A stretch of 64,000 bases of DNA from Paenibacillus selenitireducens (GCF_002021565.1 NZ_MSZX01000002.1:676554-740553); one strand, 5' to 3'; shown: positions 8,557-18,751, numbered from the stretch's first letter. A program made the numbers and translations. Notes: a model not told the origin generated them from the sequence alone.

Positions 8557-10944
8557 ATGCGGTTGCATTATACGCAAGCAGCATCCAAGTGGACCGAAGC
8601 GCTGCCGCTTGGCAACGGGCGCCTCGGAGCGATGGTATTCGGTGGCGTTCAGACTGAACTTTTACAATTAAATGAAGATACCCTTTGGTCGGGGGCGCCG
8701 AAAGACGGCACGAATCCCAATGCAAAGACCTTGCTTCCGGATATCCGCCGGTTGATAGAAGAGGGCCGTTATACGGAAGCCGACCAGCTCTGTAAAGGAA
8801 CGATGGGACCTTACACACAATCTTATATGCCTCTCGGAGATTTGACGATTCAATTTCATCATGGTGCCTTATCCAAATCTTATGTTCGCGAGTTAGATCT
8901 CAACCAAGGGATATCGGTAACGGAGTATACGATTGGACAAGTGGACTACCGTCGCACGTCATTTATTTCGCATCCCGATCAAGTGTTGGTCTACCGGATC
9001 GAAGCCAGTCGTCCGGGGATGTTATCTTTCACGGCTCGGTGCACAAGTCCATTGAAGTATCGTTCGACGACAGATGGAGATCACTTCATAATCAAAGGCG
9101 TAGCTCCAACGCATGTGGATCCAAATTACTATGATACGGACGAACCGATCAGATATGGAGACACAGGCATGAAATTCGAGGGTCGTCTTGCTGTGAAGTT
9201 AGAGCAAGGCAAGGTACATGTCGATCCAGACGGTATCCATGTCGAGGGCACAACATCCGCAACGTTGATCTTCAGCAGTGCGACAAGCTTCAATGGCTTT
9301 GATCATCATCCCGGAACAGAGGGTAAGGACCCATCTCCAATTGCGGCAAGCTATGTGAACTCTGCATTAGCGAAATCGTATGACGAATTGTTACAAGCCC
9401 ATGTGGGTGATTACCGCCAATTATTTGATCGGGTAAGCTTGCATTTGGGGGATTCAAACATTTCGGAAGATTTGCCGACGGATCGCCGCATCATCGAATA
9501 TGGCGTACAGGATCCTCGGTTAGTTGAGTTGCTGTTCCAATATGGCAGGTATCTCTTGATTTCGAGTTCGAGACCCGGAACGCAAGCCGCAAATTTGCAA
9601 GGGATATGGAATAAGGAGACGCGTCCGCCATGGAGCAGCAATTATACGCTGAATATCAACGCGCAGATGAATTATTGGCTTGCAGAGAGCTGTAACCTAG
9701 CCGAGTGCCATGAACCCCTACTCGACTTTATTGGGAATCTGGCGGTGACGGGCGCGGAGACGGCACGCGAGAATTACGGGCTGCGGGGGTGGGTTGCGCA
9801 CCACAATAGCGATGTCTGGTGTCAGTCCACGCCCGTGGGTGCCTTCGGAGATGGAGATCCCGTCTGGGCAAGCTGGTTCATGGCAGCGCCTTGGCTCTGT
9901 CAGCATTTGTGGCAGCATTATGAATTTGGCGGCGATCTGAATTTCTTGCGTGACCAGGCTTACCCTGTGATGCGTGAAGCCGCGTTATTCTGTCTAGACT
10001 GGCTGATAGAGAATAAAGACGGATATTTGGTCACATCACCTTCCACATCACCGGAGCACAAGTTCGTTGGTCCAGATGGGAAGCGTACCGCGGTCAGCCA
10101 AGCAACGACGATGGATATGACGCTAATTCGCGAATTGTTCACGAACTGTATCCAAGCGAGTGATCTGCTGGGGTTGGATGAAGCATTCAGGCAGCAGCTG
10201 GAAGAAGCGCAAGATCGTCTGCTTCCGTATCAAATCGGTCAACACGGCCAATTGCAAGAGTGGTCTTCAGATTTTGATGATGAAGATATTCACCATCGAC
10301 ATGTGTCTCACTTGTATGGGATGTATCCAGGGAATCAATTGACGCTAACTGAGACGCCGGCGTTTTTTGATGCTGCCAGAACTTCCCTCAACCGACGCAG
10401 TGATGTGGGAACAGGGTGGAGCTTAGCATGGAAAATTAATCTATGGGCGCGGTTTGGTGACGGCAATCGTGCGCATCAATTGATTGGGAATTTGCTGCAG
10501 CTGGTGGATACCGATCAGGGGAGCATGACAGGAGGGGGCGTATATCCAAACTTATTGGATGCCCACCCACCATTCCAAATTGACGGCAACTTCGGCTTCT
10601 CGTCCGGTGTGGTAGAGATGTTAATGCAATCCCATACAGGACGAATTCAGCTTCTTCCGGCGCTTCCGAACGCTTGGCATACCGGTGAAGTGAAGGGTTT
10701 ACGGGCCCGCGGCGGTTTTGAAGTAGACCTATCTTGGCGAGAGGGGCACATTGAACGTGTAGAAATTCTTTCGATTCAAGGCGGCTTCTGTCGGATGGAG
10801 ACAGCGGTACCTTTACGTATCGAAGCGAATGGAACTCATACGCTTGCCGATGCATACGTTGCGCAATCCGGAGAGCTGGGCTTTAGGACACAACCCGGTG
10901 AGCGTTACATCCTCGTTCCTGCATCGGTCCCGGCTTCTACTTAA
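8557..10944 (+). CDS. Alpha-L-fucosidase, GH95
   Basis: This 795-residue protein has the GH95 hallmark start ([16 protein letters not shown], then [11 protein letters not shown]), the central [23 protein letters not shown] block, [10 protein letters not shown], and a late [15 protein letters not shown] block. GH95 inverting enzymes cleave alpha-1,2-fucose, and some act on galactose (family knowledge). The ATG at 8557 is chosen because AGGAG at 8544-8548 is then spaced normally; an in-frame GTG at 8548 overlaps the SD. There is no signal peptide, so like the GH29 enzyme it is probably cytoplasmic. The two fucosidases together would cover different fucose linkages of the imported glycan. Confidence 0.93.
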   Translation: MRLHYTQAASKWTEALPLGNGRLGAMVFGGVQTELLQLNEDTLWSGAPKDGTNPNAKTLLPDIRRLIEEGRYTEADQLCKGTMGPYTQSYMPLGDLTIQFHHGALSKSYVRELDLNQGISVTEYTIGQVDYRRTSFISHPDQVLVYRIEASRPGMLSFTARCTSPLKYRSTTDGDHFIIKGVAPTHVDPNYYDTDEPIRYGDTGMKFEGRLAVKLEQGKVHVDPDGIHVEGTTSATLIFSSATSFNGFDHHPGTEGKDPSPIAASYVNSALAKSYDELLQAHVGDYRQLFDRVSLHLGDSNISEDLPTDRRIIEYGVQDPRLVELLFQYGRYLLISSSRPGTQAANLQGIWNKETRPPWSSNYTLNINAQMNYWLAESCNLAECHEPLLDFIGNLAVTGAETARENYGLRGWVAHHNSDVWCQSTPVGAFGDGDPVWASWFMAAPWLCQHLWQHYEFGGDLNFLRDQAYPVMREAALFCLDWLIENKDGYLVTSPSTSPEHKFVGPDGKRTAVSQATTMDMTLIRELFTNCIQASDLLGLDEAFRQQLEEAQDRLLPYQIGQHGQLQEWSSDFDDEDIHHRHVSHLYGMYPGNQLTLTETPAFFDAARTSLNRRSDVGTGWSLAWKINLWARFGDGNRAHQLIGNLLQLVDTDQGSMTGGGVYPNLLDAHPPFQIDGNFGFSSGVVEMLMQSHTGRIQLLPALPNAWHTGEVKGLRARGGFEVDLSWREGHIERVEILSIQGGFCRMETAVPLRIEANGTHTLADAYVAQSGELGFRTQPGERYILVPASVPAST

Positions 10945-11147
10945 GCGCCGGAGCAGAAATCGATTTACAGTGATTCCCATGCTATGTTACAGTGTTTGTA
11001 GTTATTGGAAAAGGAGAATGGACGTATGCCAGTATCTTTGTAATGGATCGCCTAAGAGTTGCAACGCAAATTTCGTTCGTATAGATCGACGGGATACGTG
11101 TGCCTTTTTGACCCATTACAAGTGCGAAGCGAAGATCTGAACCTTCT

Positions 11148-11182
11148 GCGGAGTGCCTATTTGGGTACTCCGCTTTGTGTTT
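11148..11182 (+). terminator. Probable terminator after GH95
   Basis: GCGGAGT (11148-11154) pairs with ACTCCGC (11167-11173), and the stem is followed by a T-rich tail (TTTGTGTTTT). It lies between the GH95 gene and the acetyltransferase gene. The rest of the 295-base gap (10945-11239) holds no convincing gene. Confidence 0.5.
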
Positions 11183-11239
11183 TCATCCGAGCGAGCGGAT
11201 CTCTATTCTATTACTTATCCAATAAGGAGTGTTCAACCC

Positions 11240-12268
11240 ATGGAACAAGGTATTCGATTTGAAACGACATCATTAACCATTCGCGAGTTTACTTTTGACG
11301 ATTATGATGCACTCTATCAATTAACTCGTCAGCGCGAAATTACGGATATATTACCAGACTGGAACGTGTCTGAAGAACAATTAAAGGAATTTCTTCAGTT
11401 TGTGATTGCTTCCTACCCGAAGTTCGGTCCGCAGGATGTGCGCATCTTACTTGCGATCGAACATAAGCGAGACCGACAGCTCATTGGCTGGTGCGGCGTA
11501 TTCCCGAATGATATGTTAGACAGCTCGAAGCGCGAGGTGGCTTACGCAATCTCCAAAGATTATCGGAACCAGGGGCTTACGACAGAAGCGGCGCAAGCGG
11601 TGGTATCATATGTGTTCCGACATTCCTACTTGCAAGAGATTGTAGCGATTGTCAAACCATTCAATGCTCCTTCTAGAAGGGTGATCGAGAAGACGAAGTT
11701 TACCCATCAGCATGTGGTTCAGCTATCGGACGGTGCGGAGTATGACTATTTTGCATTACATCGGCATTTGTGCATGGTCAGTCCGATTTCATTCGAGGAC
11801 ATTGAGCCGTATATGGATATTTTGGCAGAGGTTGAGCATACGCATTTAAATCGTAAAAATCCGGAACATGAGCAATGGCTGCGGCGCCGTATTCAGTCAT
11901 TTTACGCGAGAGGCGCCCAATATTACGCTTATCATGACCCGTTTTTGCCAAGTGGGACAGGTATTATTAGTGTTCTGCACGAAGAGGCTCCCTCAGGGCT
12001 CGATAGTCTAGGCATGAGAGCAGAAGTGCTTCAAATCGGGGTATCCGAAGACGGGAGACGACAAGGGATCGGTTCGATTCTTCTACGATATGTAGAGGAA
12101 GTAATGCGCTGTCGCCGCGTGTACTGCCTATTCATGATGACCTATGCCGAGGAGTACGCTGTGATTTCATTTTATGGAAAAAATGGGTATGTCCCCGTTG
12201 CAACGCTGCCTGATGTGTATGGACCGGGCCTGGAGGGCAATGTGTTTATGCGGAAAATTATACGGTAG
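11240..12268 (+). CDS. Double-domain GNAT acetyltransferase
   Basis: The 342 residues hold two GNAT-like domains. The first (about 1-165) is of the RimJ/RimL type, with KDYRNQGLTTEAAQAVVSYVF as its acetyl-CoA loop. The second (about 175-342) has VSEDGRRQGIGSILLRYVEE, a clear Q/R-x-x-G-x-G/A motif. Such proteins transfer acetyl groups from acetyl-CoA to amines; the acceptor here is unknown. The ATG at 11240 follows TAAGGAGT at 11223-11230; the longer frame would put a hydrophobic tail of noncoding character in front. It stands alone, bounded by hairpins on both sides. Confidence 0.85.
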   Translation: MEQGIRFETTSLTIREFTFDDYDALYQLTRQREITDILPDWNVSEEQLKEFLQFVIASYPKFGPQDVRILLAIEHKRDRQLIGWCGVFPNDMLDSSKREVAYAISKDYRNQGLTTEAAQAVVSYVFRHSYLQEIVAIVKPFNAPSRRVIEKTKFTHQHVVQLSDGAEYDYFALHRHLCMVSPISFEDIEPYMDILAEVEHTHLNRKNPEHEQWLRRRIQSFYARGAQYYAYHDPFLPSGTGIISVLHEEAPSGLDSLGMRAEVLQIGVSEDGRRQGIGSILLRYVEEVMRCRRVYCLFMMTYAEEYAVISFYGKNGYVPVATLPDVYGPGLEGNVFMRKIIR

Positions 12269-12369
12269 AACCTTATCATAGAGAGATGATGCATTGCGGC
12301 AAATAGGCCCGAGTGGAAAATAGGCTTAGCCTAAATCCTATGATGCTTCGATGAAATAAAGAGGGCTTG

Positions 12370-12403
12370 GAACACAACGACAAGTTCGTTGTGTTCTTTT
12401 TTT
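12370..12403 (+). terminator. Rho-independent terminator
   Basis: An 11-base perfect stem, GAACACAACGA (12370-12380) with TCGTTGTGTTC (12386-12396), has a 5-base loop and a run of seven T. It ends the acetyltransferase transcript. Confidence 0.93.
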
Positions 12404-12478
12404 ACATTCTAGAATTAATAATTTTCGAGAGAATGTCGAAATCAAATTAGGGTGCAGAGAACGGTGCGAGAAATGAAC

Positions 12479-12655
12479 GGACACAGGAGACCTTAATGAT
12501 GCCAAAAGCACTCAAAATGCAGGTTGAAAGGACACAGCAGCTCTTATCATGCCAAACATAAGCTATATACTCATGATTCGAATGGAATAAGGGACTCTGT
12601 GTCCGCAACAACGGCTAATCTATGAGCATAGCTAACAATAAGGTCTCTCGGGTCC
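12479..12655. repeat. Cluster of four related 17-24 base repeats, two direct and two inverted
   Basis: This lies in the 660-base gene-free gap between 12268 and 12931. Copies start at 12479 (GGACACAGGAGACCTTA) and 12530 (GGACACAGCAGCTCTTAT). Inverted copies end at 12604 (AAGGGACTCTGTGTCC) and 12655 (TAAGGTCTCTCGGGTCC). Copy 1 can pair with copy 4 and copy 2 with copy 3, giving a nested cruciform or a long folded RNA. Both direct copies continue into TNATGCCAAA. No open frame fits. The layout resembles a small noncoding repeat element, but its family is unknown to me. Confidence 0.6.
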
Positions 12656-12768
12656 GTCATACACAAAGAGCTTATTTAATTTGTCAAGATTTCGCATACA
12701 CGACAGCTGAAACGCAAAACACCAACCCCCTTTCCTATCCATAAACGTATAGGTTCACACAATAAAGG

Positions 12769-12795
12769 ACCGTCGAGTGATCCCTGACGGTTTTT
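12769..12795 (+). terminator. Probable terminator in the gap before the RpiR gene
   Basis: ACCGTC (12769-12774) pairs with GACGGT (12786-12791), followed by TTTTT. No recognised gene precedes it, so it may end a noncoding transcript from the repeat cluster at 12479-12655, or be a remnant. Confidence 0.55.
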
Positions 12796-12930
12796 CTCAT
12801 GAAATTTTTAAGAAAAGGAGGATATATTCAATTTCTGAGCATAAATAAGAAAAATAATCTTTCTAATGGGAGCTGGCGATGATATGATACGGATAACAAT
12901 CCTTACCATGTTGGGAGTAGATCAATAACG

Positions 12931-13800
12931 ATGAAGCATGTCCAGAAGTTAAGCAATTCCACGAATACGCTGCTACTGATTTCAAGTGTATATTCTTCCT
13001 TAACGAAGGCCGAGAAGAAAGTAGCGGATGCGGTGCAGGGTAACCCTGAAGAAGCGGTGCTGGCTACCGTGACGGATTTGGCTGAGCGTGCCGGTGTCGG
13101 CGAGACGTCCGTGATTCGGTTCTGCCGGGCTTTAGGTTTTCGGGGATATCATGAGTTCAAGCTGTCCGTGGCACAGGATCTCGTAAATTTGCCTACCTAT
13201 ATTGCCGGGGAAATAGAGGAAACGGACGATATTTCAACGATCGTGAATAAGATCACCATGAATAACGAGCGTATTCTGAAAAGTACGTTGGATTTATTAC
13301 ATACCGAACAACTTGAACAAGCAGTAGAGATGATTCTGGCAGCGAACAAAATTTACATTTATGGGGTGGGTTCATCCGGGATTACCGCGTTAGATGCCCA
13401 GTATCGGTTCATGCGACTGGGTCTCAATGTCGAGGTTCATCGGGACGCGCATATCATCGCGATGTCTGCTGCATTGGCCAAGGAGGGGGATGTCGTCTTT
13501 GGGATCTCCACTTCAGGAAGCACAAAAGATTTAGTCGATCCCGTGAAGCAAGCCAAGGAAAACGGCGCCAAAATGATTTGTCTAACCAGTCATGCGAAAT
13601 CCCCCATCACTCATTATGCGGATCATGTATTACTTATTCCATCGAAGGAGAGCCCGTTCCAAGGAGGATCGCTGTCCACCAAAATCGCTCAAGTTCACAT
13701 GTTGGATATCTTAACGACCTTAATCTCCAATAGGAGTCAGATCAACACGTTCGATTCGATCAATAAAACAGCCAAAGCGGTTGCTGATAAATTATATTAG
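12931..13800 (+). CDS. RpiR/MurR-family transcriptional regulator (HTH + SIS)
   Basis: This is a 289-residue regulator. An N-terminal RpiR-type helix-turn-helix covers about residues 15-80 (LTKAEKKVADAV, then VTDLAERAGVGETSVIRFCRALGF). A SIS phosphosugar-binding domain covers about 125-260 (IYIYGVGSSGITALDAQYRFMRLG, ISTSGSTKDLVDPV). Family members sense sugar phosphates such as MurNAc-6-P or ManNAc-6-P. It lies just upstream of the SLH/GHL10 gene and the ManNAc-type operon, so it is the likely controller of both. The three GGAATATTCC palindromes at 13865, 13897 and 19644 are its best candidate sites. Only a weak SD (GGGAG) precedes the ATG. Confidence 0.92.
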   Translation: MKHVQKLSNSTNTLLLISSVYSSLTKAEKKVADAVQGNPEEAVLATVTDLAERAGVGETSVIRFCRALGFRGYHEFKLSVAQDLVNLPTYIAGEIEETDDISTIVNKITMNNERILKSTLDLLHTEQLEQAVEMILAANKIYIYGVGSSGITALDAQYRFMRLGLNVEVHRDAHIIAMSAALAKEGDVVFGISTSGSTKDLVDPVKQAKENGAKMICLTSHAKSPITHYADHVLLIPSKESPFQGGSLSTKIAQVHMLDILTTLISNRSQINTFDSINKTAKAVADKLY

Positions 13801-13814
13801 GATCCGCCTGTACG

Positions 13815-13848
13815 AAGCGCAGCTTAGAACCATAAGCTGCGCTTTTTT
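13815..13848 (+). terminator. Rho-independent terminator after the RpiR gene
   Basis: AAGCGCAGCTTA (13815-13826) pairs perfectly with TAAGCTGCGCTT (13833-13844) around a 6-base loop and runs into six T. It separates the regulator from the GHL10 gene. Confidence 0.95.
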
Positions 13849-13864
13849 ATTTGGAATAAAAAGA

Positions 13865-13913
13865 GGAATATTCCACTTTAAATTGCAATATAAAAAGGAA
13901 TATTCCATATATT
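13865..13913 (+). promoter_or_regulatory. Two GGAATATTCC palindromes with a candidate promoter
   Basis: Perfect 10-base palindromes GGAATATTCC lie at 13865-13874 and 13897-13906. Their spacing is 32 bases, close to three helical turns, so two regulator dimers would sit on one face. A TTGCAA at 13883-13888 and a TATATT at 13908-13913 (spacer 19) could be the promoter, with the second palindrome in its spacer. The same palindrome recurs at 19644. Binding by the RpiR product is inferred. Confidence 0.6.
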
Positions 13914-14029
13914 TAATTGAGGAGGTGAAGCTGCGTAGAGGATCATGCAAAAATATTACATAGAGATATCCGTAAGTCTGGAGTGTTGAGGGAGGCTTAA
14001 ATCCATGGAGAATTTAGGGAGGTATGAGA

Positions 14030-17000
14030 ATGAGATGGAAGAACAGATTGTCGATCATCTTATGTTTTACACTCATTTTTTCAGGCACGACGTGGACCGC
14101 ACTAGCCCAATCAGCGATACAAGCCATCGCATCCAACGGCAATTCCATCGATATTACAGCCGTTAATCGAGCTATTGGTGCGGCGGACGAAATGATCTTG
14201 TTCACACGTGAGAACAGTTCTAAACGAACCGATGAGAATCTCTATGCAGCGGCTGCTGTCGTGGATTATCAAGAAGGAACTTATAGTGTAACAGATGTGA
14301 CGTATCGTGAGGGTGCCGTAGAAATTCCAACGAACGGGTTCGTCCTGTTTGGCCATGGCACAAGTGAACAGTGGATCAAAGACAATATGCATCCAGGTGA
14401 TCCTGTTGCTATTACCGGATATACCCTGCCGGAACCCATTCTAGGAGGCCCGCAGCTTATAACGGAACACGGGACATTCCCGATTGACGTTGTGGATGAA
14501 GAGCAGCCGACGAATTCGCTAGCTGTTTACACACGGCATTATGGCGAAGTGACGAAGCCATTTGCCGAAGATACGGTTCAATATATCATTACCAATGAAG
14601 TATCCGTGGTGAAAAATACGTATGGGGAACACGGGCAACAAGGTACATATATCCCTTCCAACGGATATGTTATTTCCGCATCAGGGAATGCAGCATCTAT
14701 GCTGAACTTGGAGATTGGGAACGCTGTTCAGGTCGTGGGTATCGATATTCCGCTATTACCATCCAAATATATGAGGGTAAATGGGATTGCCGTAGGGATT
14801 GACGGTGTGAATGCGCCACGTGGGGCAGGAAAGGTTATCCTGTATCAACCTGATTATGGAGCCACAACCCAACAGAATGCTTGGGGTATGGAGATTACGG
14901 TTATTGACGGTAAAGTCTCGCATGTCGCAGCCATATCGGCAGATCCCAATACGGGGGAATATCTAGATAATAATTCGGTGATCCCTCCGAACGGGTATGT
15001 CTTATCGATCCAGTCGGGAAGCGCTTTCTATGACCAGCTTGCCGGACAGGTGCAATTGGGGTCTGAAGTGGAGCTTGTCACGGATAGCCTGATTTATCAA
15101 GCGGCCAGGACATCCTTTGACGCATTTAATCCCAAAGTGAAAGAGGATAATCCAGGGGGCTGGGATGATGATGGGAATCGGCCATATCCCGGCTTCCGAG
15201 GTACAAATCAGCTCATTGTATACGATCGTAACTACGGGAAGTCCGAGACCGGCACGAATCCATGGGGCAATGAAATTGCTGTGAATGCCGACGGATATGT
15301 TATTAGTAACGGAGGGAACAACAAGACGATTCCAGAAGGCGGTTATGTCCTGTCAGGCCATGGCGTGAAGAATACATGGCTTACGAACAACGGTCTTGTC
15401 GGTGCCAAGGTAAGTTTTGATTTCGCGCAAAAACAAGTCCTGATCATCTTTACGCCGGAATCTTATTTGGATAAAGCAGCGATAAGTATTTCGAGCGCGG
15501 AACAAGCATTGCAATTATCGAGAGATTTATATCAAGACGTACCTTATGCTGCCATCGAACAGAAGATCGCAGAAGCCAAGGAGGTCTATGAAACCGCTAA
15601 ACAACGTCTTCATGAAGGCGGAACAGACGGCCTAATGGATCTGTTACAGGCATTGGATCAGCAAGTTACGGAAGCCAATTACATGAACTCGGAGTCGCCA
15701 AAGGTGCAGACACGCGGCCTATGGATGCGACCGAAAGAGAAGAATATCGAGCAGGTGCGGGAGCATGTACGCAAGATCAAGGAGACAGGGCTCAATGCCA
15801 TCTATCTGGAAACCTGGTGGGATGGTTACACAACATGGCCTACCTCGCTGCCAGATACGGAATTAAATCCAATGTATCAAGGGTTTGATGTCTTGGGAGC
15901 GTTTATTGAAGAAGGCAAAAAACAAGGCATTGAAATACATGCATGGGTCGAAAATTTCTTCGCTGGCGGACCTGTCGTCGTGAATCATCCCGATTGGCGT
16001 CTTATTAGCCGGACGGGTATGGATTATGAAGTAGGTCCTCATCAAGCCAAATGGTATTGGCTGAACCCGGCATTACCTCAAGCGAGAGATTTCGTATCTA
16101 CGGTCTATAAAGAATTAATATCGAAATATGATATCGAATCCCTTCATTTGGATTATGCGAGATACCCGGGATCAGGCGACTATACGAATGATTACGGCTA
16201 TGATACGTACACGCGCCACCTATTTCAAGAAAAATTCGGTGATGATCCGTTAGCGCTTCATCCTGGCGACTCGCATTGGACGGAGTGGTTACAGTTCCGG
16301 GCAGATATCATTAATTCTTGGGTGGCTCGGGTTGCCAAGGAAGCCCATGAAATAAAGCCGCAACTTCCAATCACGGCAGCCGTATGGCCGAACTATGAGG
16401 AAGCACCGCAATCGCATGCGCAAGAAACGAAGAACTGGCTTGATAATAACTTGATTGATCATCTGTTTCATATGTCTTATGCACCAGGTTCTGAGCTGAC
16501 CGTAACCGATTTGCAGAATTCGATGGCGCTTGCTGGAAATCACTCGTTCGTCTCGTCTGGACTGGATACATTCCAGGGGAATCCGGTTGCCGCGGTCGTT
16601 GACCAAATACAGCAGGCAACCAACCACGGAGGCGCAGGTGCGGCGTTATTCGAATTTGAAGGCTTATTCAACTACAAATATGATCGCGTGTTGAAGATAG
16701 GCGTGTATCGCAATGAGGCAATACAGCCTAGCTATCATAAGTCGCAACCCTTAGCGACGTTATTTCAGGAGATGATTCGCAAAATCAACGAGATCTATGT
16801 GCCGTTCCAAGGGTTAAGCGCAGATGACGGGCGTAAGGTGAAGCAAGAGCTTCAGGCTGCGGTAGAAACATTACAAGCGAGTCCTGATTTAAACGTTCAA
16901 TCCGTCAACCAAGCCTTGAAACAAGTCACAGGGATTCAACAAGAACTCGAGAAAAATCCTTCTATTGCTGTTGAAGTGACGAATAGAATGAATCAGGACT

Positions 17001-18685
17001 TGGCCTATGCGCAACAAATGATCCGTATTTATTTCGCCAAGGCGGCATCCAAAGCCCAATTGAAACAGTTGGAAATCCGTGAAGCCAAGTTATCTCCAGC
17101 CTTCCAGTCTTCTACGTATACGTATTCCGCTCAGGTCGGCAATGGCGTGAAGACGATTCATATCCAAGCAGCTGCCAGTCAGGATACTGCCAAAGTATCC
17201 GTTCGCGGCAAGATATATACGAACGGAACGGAAATTTCTGTACCCCTTCAAGTAGGGGCGAATGAAGTTGCCGTACGCGTAACAGGTGAAGATGGATTGA
17301 CCCTGGATTATTACATTGCTATTCAGCGGGAGAGTCAAGGCGGGAATAGCAATCCAGGTGGGGGAGGAACGCCATCGACTTCAACGATAACTACGCCAGT
17401 CGCAACAACTCCGGTAGAAAGTTTGGACCAAGTAAAGTTGGATGCCAGCGCATGGGTCGTGACATCGGATTCCACAGATCAAGGTCAGACGAGATTCACG
17501 GCACGCGTGAACGGGAACGCGCTGACTCAAGCGATCCAGCGTCTGCATAAAGGAGAAGATTCAACAGGGCAAGTGCTTATTGAACTGACGGGTGAGGAAG
17601 ATATTCAGCAAGTAGGGATTCCAGCGTCAGCATTGATCAAAGGAGCAGCGATCTTACCGAATGGATCGATCCGTGTGCAAGGCCGTCAGGGGGCATTTGA
17701 CATCCCGTTATCGCTGCCTAACCTATCTTCCATGCTCGATGAACTTGGAGCCAATTCGTCCCAAGAAGCTATGGTTTATATGTCGATGAAGCGACTGAAG
17801 GGCGATGAACTTCTGGAAATCCGTAAAGGAGTTGCCAAGGAGCGTGCAACGCTCGTGGATGATCTTGTCATAGAATTCTCGGTTCGTATTGAAGCGAATG
17901 GAACGACGAGGTTCATAACGGATTGGGGGAATACGTTCATTCATCCTAGCCTTATGGTCGGAACATCTGTAGCGGCTCATTCCGCAACAGGAGCGCGAAT
18001 GAATCCAAAATCGGGAGAATGGGTGTTTGTTCCTTCCGTCATGACCATGACAAAGGGCAAGACAACAGTAAATATGCATCGCGCAGGAAGCGGGACTTAT
18101 GCATTACTCCAATCATCGCTATCCTTTACAGATATCATGAACCATTGGGCGCAATCAGATATCGAGTCGTTAGCTTCGAAACGCATCGTTAAGGGGATAA
18201 CGGCATCGGAATTTGCTCCGAATCAATCGGTGACGCGTGCGGAATTCGTTAGTTTAATCGTACGTTCTTTGGGGCTTCGTTCGGATTCGTCATCCTTATC
18301 GTTCAAGGATGTCACGGAATCAGACTGGTATGCAGGGGCCGTTCACGCTGCGGCTCAAGCCGGAATTGTCCAAGGAAATGACAACGGTACTTTTTCGCCT
18401 CAAGCCAAGATTACGAGAGAAGAAATGGCGGTCATGATGGGGAGAGCCATGGTGGCTGTAACCGGAAAAGATTTGGGAACAGGGACAGCAAAGGATTTGT
18501 CGCAATTTACGGATGAGAAGGCGATTCACGAATGGGCGCAAGCATCGGTTCGCCAAGTCATCGCCATAGGCATGATGAAAGGGATGACGAACAACACCTT
18601 TGAACCGGGTGAACATGCTACGCGCGCACAAGCGGTTGTTGCGCTCAAGCGGATGTTAGAATATTTGGGCTTTATCAATAAGTGA
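14030..18685 (+). CDS. S-layer-anchored GHL10 (DUF187) family glycoside-hydrolase-like protein
   Basis: This is a 1551-residue exported protein. The signal peptide (about 1-27) ends in TALAQS. Four divergent domains of about 90-110 residues follow (about 45-475); each ends in an IPxNGYVLxGHG-like motif. A short helical linker leads to a GHL10 barrel (about 555-900, RGLWMRPKEKNIEQV, YLETWWDG, HAWVENFF, HLDYARYPGSGDY). After a helical stretch come a cadherin-like beta domain (about 1012-1100), a Gly/Thr linker, a beta region, and three SLH domains (about 1363-1551). SLH domains bind pyruvylated secondary cell-wall polysaccharide (family knowledge), so the enzyme stays on the cell surface. The ATG at 14030 is preferred over 14024 for spacing from GGGAGG. 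Its substrate is unknown; the ManNAc genes downstream suggest an amino-sugar polymer. Confidence 0.88.
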   Translation: MRWKNRLSIILCFTLIFSGTTWTALAQSAIQAIASNGNSIDITAVNRAIGAADEMILFTRENSSKRTDENLYAAAAVVDYQEGTYSVTDVTYREGAVEIPTNGFVLFGHGTSEQWIKDNMHPGDPVAITGYTLPEPILGGPQLITEHGTFPIDVVDEEQPTNSLAVYTRHYGEVTKPFAEDTVQYIITNEVSVVKNTYGEHGQQGTYIPSNGYVISASGNAASMLNLEIGNAVQVVGIDIPLLPSKYMRVNGIAVGIDGVNAPRGAGKVILYQPDYGATTQQNAWGMEITVIDGKVSHVAAISADPNTGEYLDNNSVIPPNGYVLSIQSGSAFYDQLAGQVQLGSEVELVTDSLIYQAARTSFDAFNPKVKEDNPGGWDDDGNRPYPGFRGTNQLIVYDRNYGKSETGTNPWGNEIAVNADGYVISNGGNNKTIPEGGYVLSGHGVKNTWLTNNGLVGAKVSFDFAQKQVLIIFTPESYLDKAAISISSAEQALQLSRDLYQDVPYAAIEQKIAEAKEVYETAKQRLHEGGTDGLMDLLQALDQQVTEANYMNSESPKVQTRGLWMRPKEKNIEQVREHVRKIKETGLNAIYLETWWDGYTTWPTSLPDTELNPMYQGFDVLGAFIEEGKKQGIEIHAWVENFFAGGPVVVNHPDWRLISRTGMDYEVGPHQAKWYWLNPALPQARDFVSTVYKELISKYDIESLHLDYARYPGSGDYTNDYGYDTYTRHLFQEKFGDDPLALHPGDSHWTEWLQFRADIINSWVARVAKEAHEIKPQLPITAAVWPNYEEAPQSHAQETKNWLDNNLIDHLFHMSYAPGSELTVTDLQNSMALAGNHSFVSSGLDTFQGNPVAAVVDQIQQATNHGGAGAALFEFEGLFNYKYDRVLKIGVYRNEAIQPSYHKSQPLATLFQEMIRKINEIYVPFQGLSADDGRKVKQELQAAVETLQASPDLNVQSVNQALKQVTGIQQELEKNPSIAVEVTNRMNQDLAYAQQMIRIYFAKAASKAQLKQLEIREAKLSPAFQSSTYTYSAQVGNGVKTIHIQAAASQDTAKVSVRGKIYTNGTEISVPLQVGANEVAVRVTGEDGLTLDYYIAIQRESQGGNSNPGGGGTPSTSTITTPVATTPVESLDQVKLDASAWVVTSDSTDQGQTRFTARVNGNALTQAIQRLHKGEDSTGQVLIELTGEEDIQQVGIPASALIKGAAILPNGSIRVQGRQGAFDIPLSLPNLSSMLDELGANSSQEAMVYMSMKRLKGDELLEIRKGVAKERATLVDDLVIEFSVRIEANGTTRFITDWGNTFIHPSLMVGTSVAAHSATGARMNPKSGEWVFVPSVMTMTKGKTTVNMHRAGSGTYALLQSSLSFTDIMNHWAQSDIESLASKRIVKGITASEFAPNQSVTRAEFVSLIVRSLGLRSDSSSLSFKDVTESDWYAGAVHAAAQAGIVQGNDNGTFSPQAKITREEMAVMMGRAMVAVTGKDLGTGTAKDLSQFTDEKAIHEWAQASVRQVIAIGMMKGMTNNTFEPGEHATRAQAVVALKRMLEYLGFINK

Positions 18686-18690
18686 ACCGT

Positions 18691-18714
18691 CGCGGGGGCT
18701 TTTACGCCCCCGCG
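18691..18714 (+). terminator. GC-rich hairpin after the GHL10 gene
   Basis: CGCGGGGGC (18691-18699) pairs perfectly with GCCCCCGCG (18706-18714). There is no T-run, so it may stabilise the upstream message or pause transcription rather than end it. The phosphoesterase gene begins 38 bases on and may be cotranscribed. Confidence 0.5.
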
Positions 18715-18751
18715 ATCTAAGATTCATTAATGTTGCGAGGGGGAGGAGACG

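Noticed and set aside
11018-11140. 40-residue Cys-rich frame upstream of the GNAT gene
   Set aside because: The AAGGAG lies only one base before the ATG, which is too close for initiation, and no family resemblance was seen.
18691-18714. GC-rich hairpin as a definite terminator
   Set aside because: The stem is strong but no T-run follows, so it is listed only as a possible terminator or message-stabilising stem.
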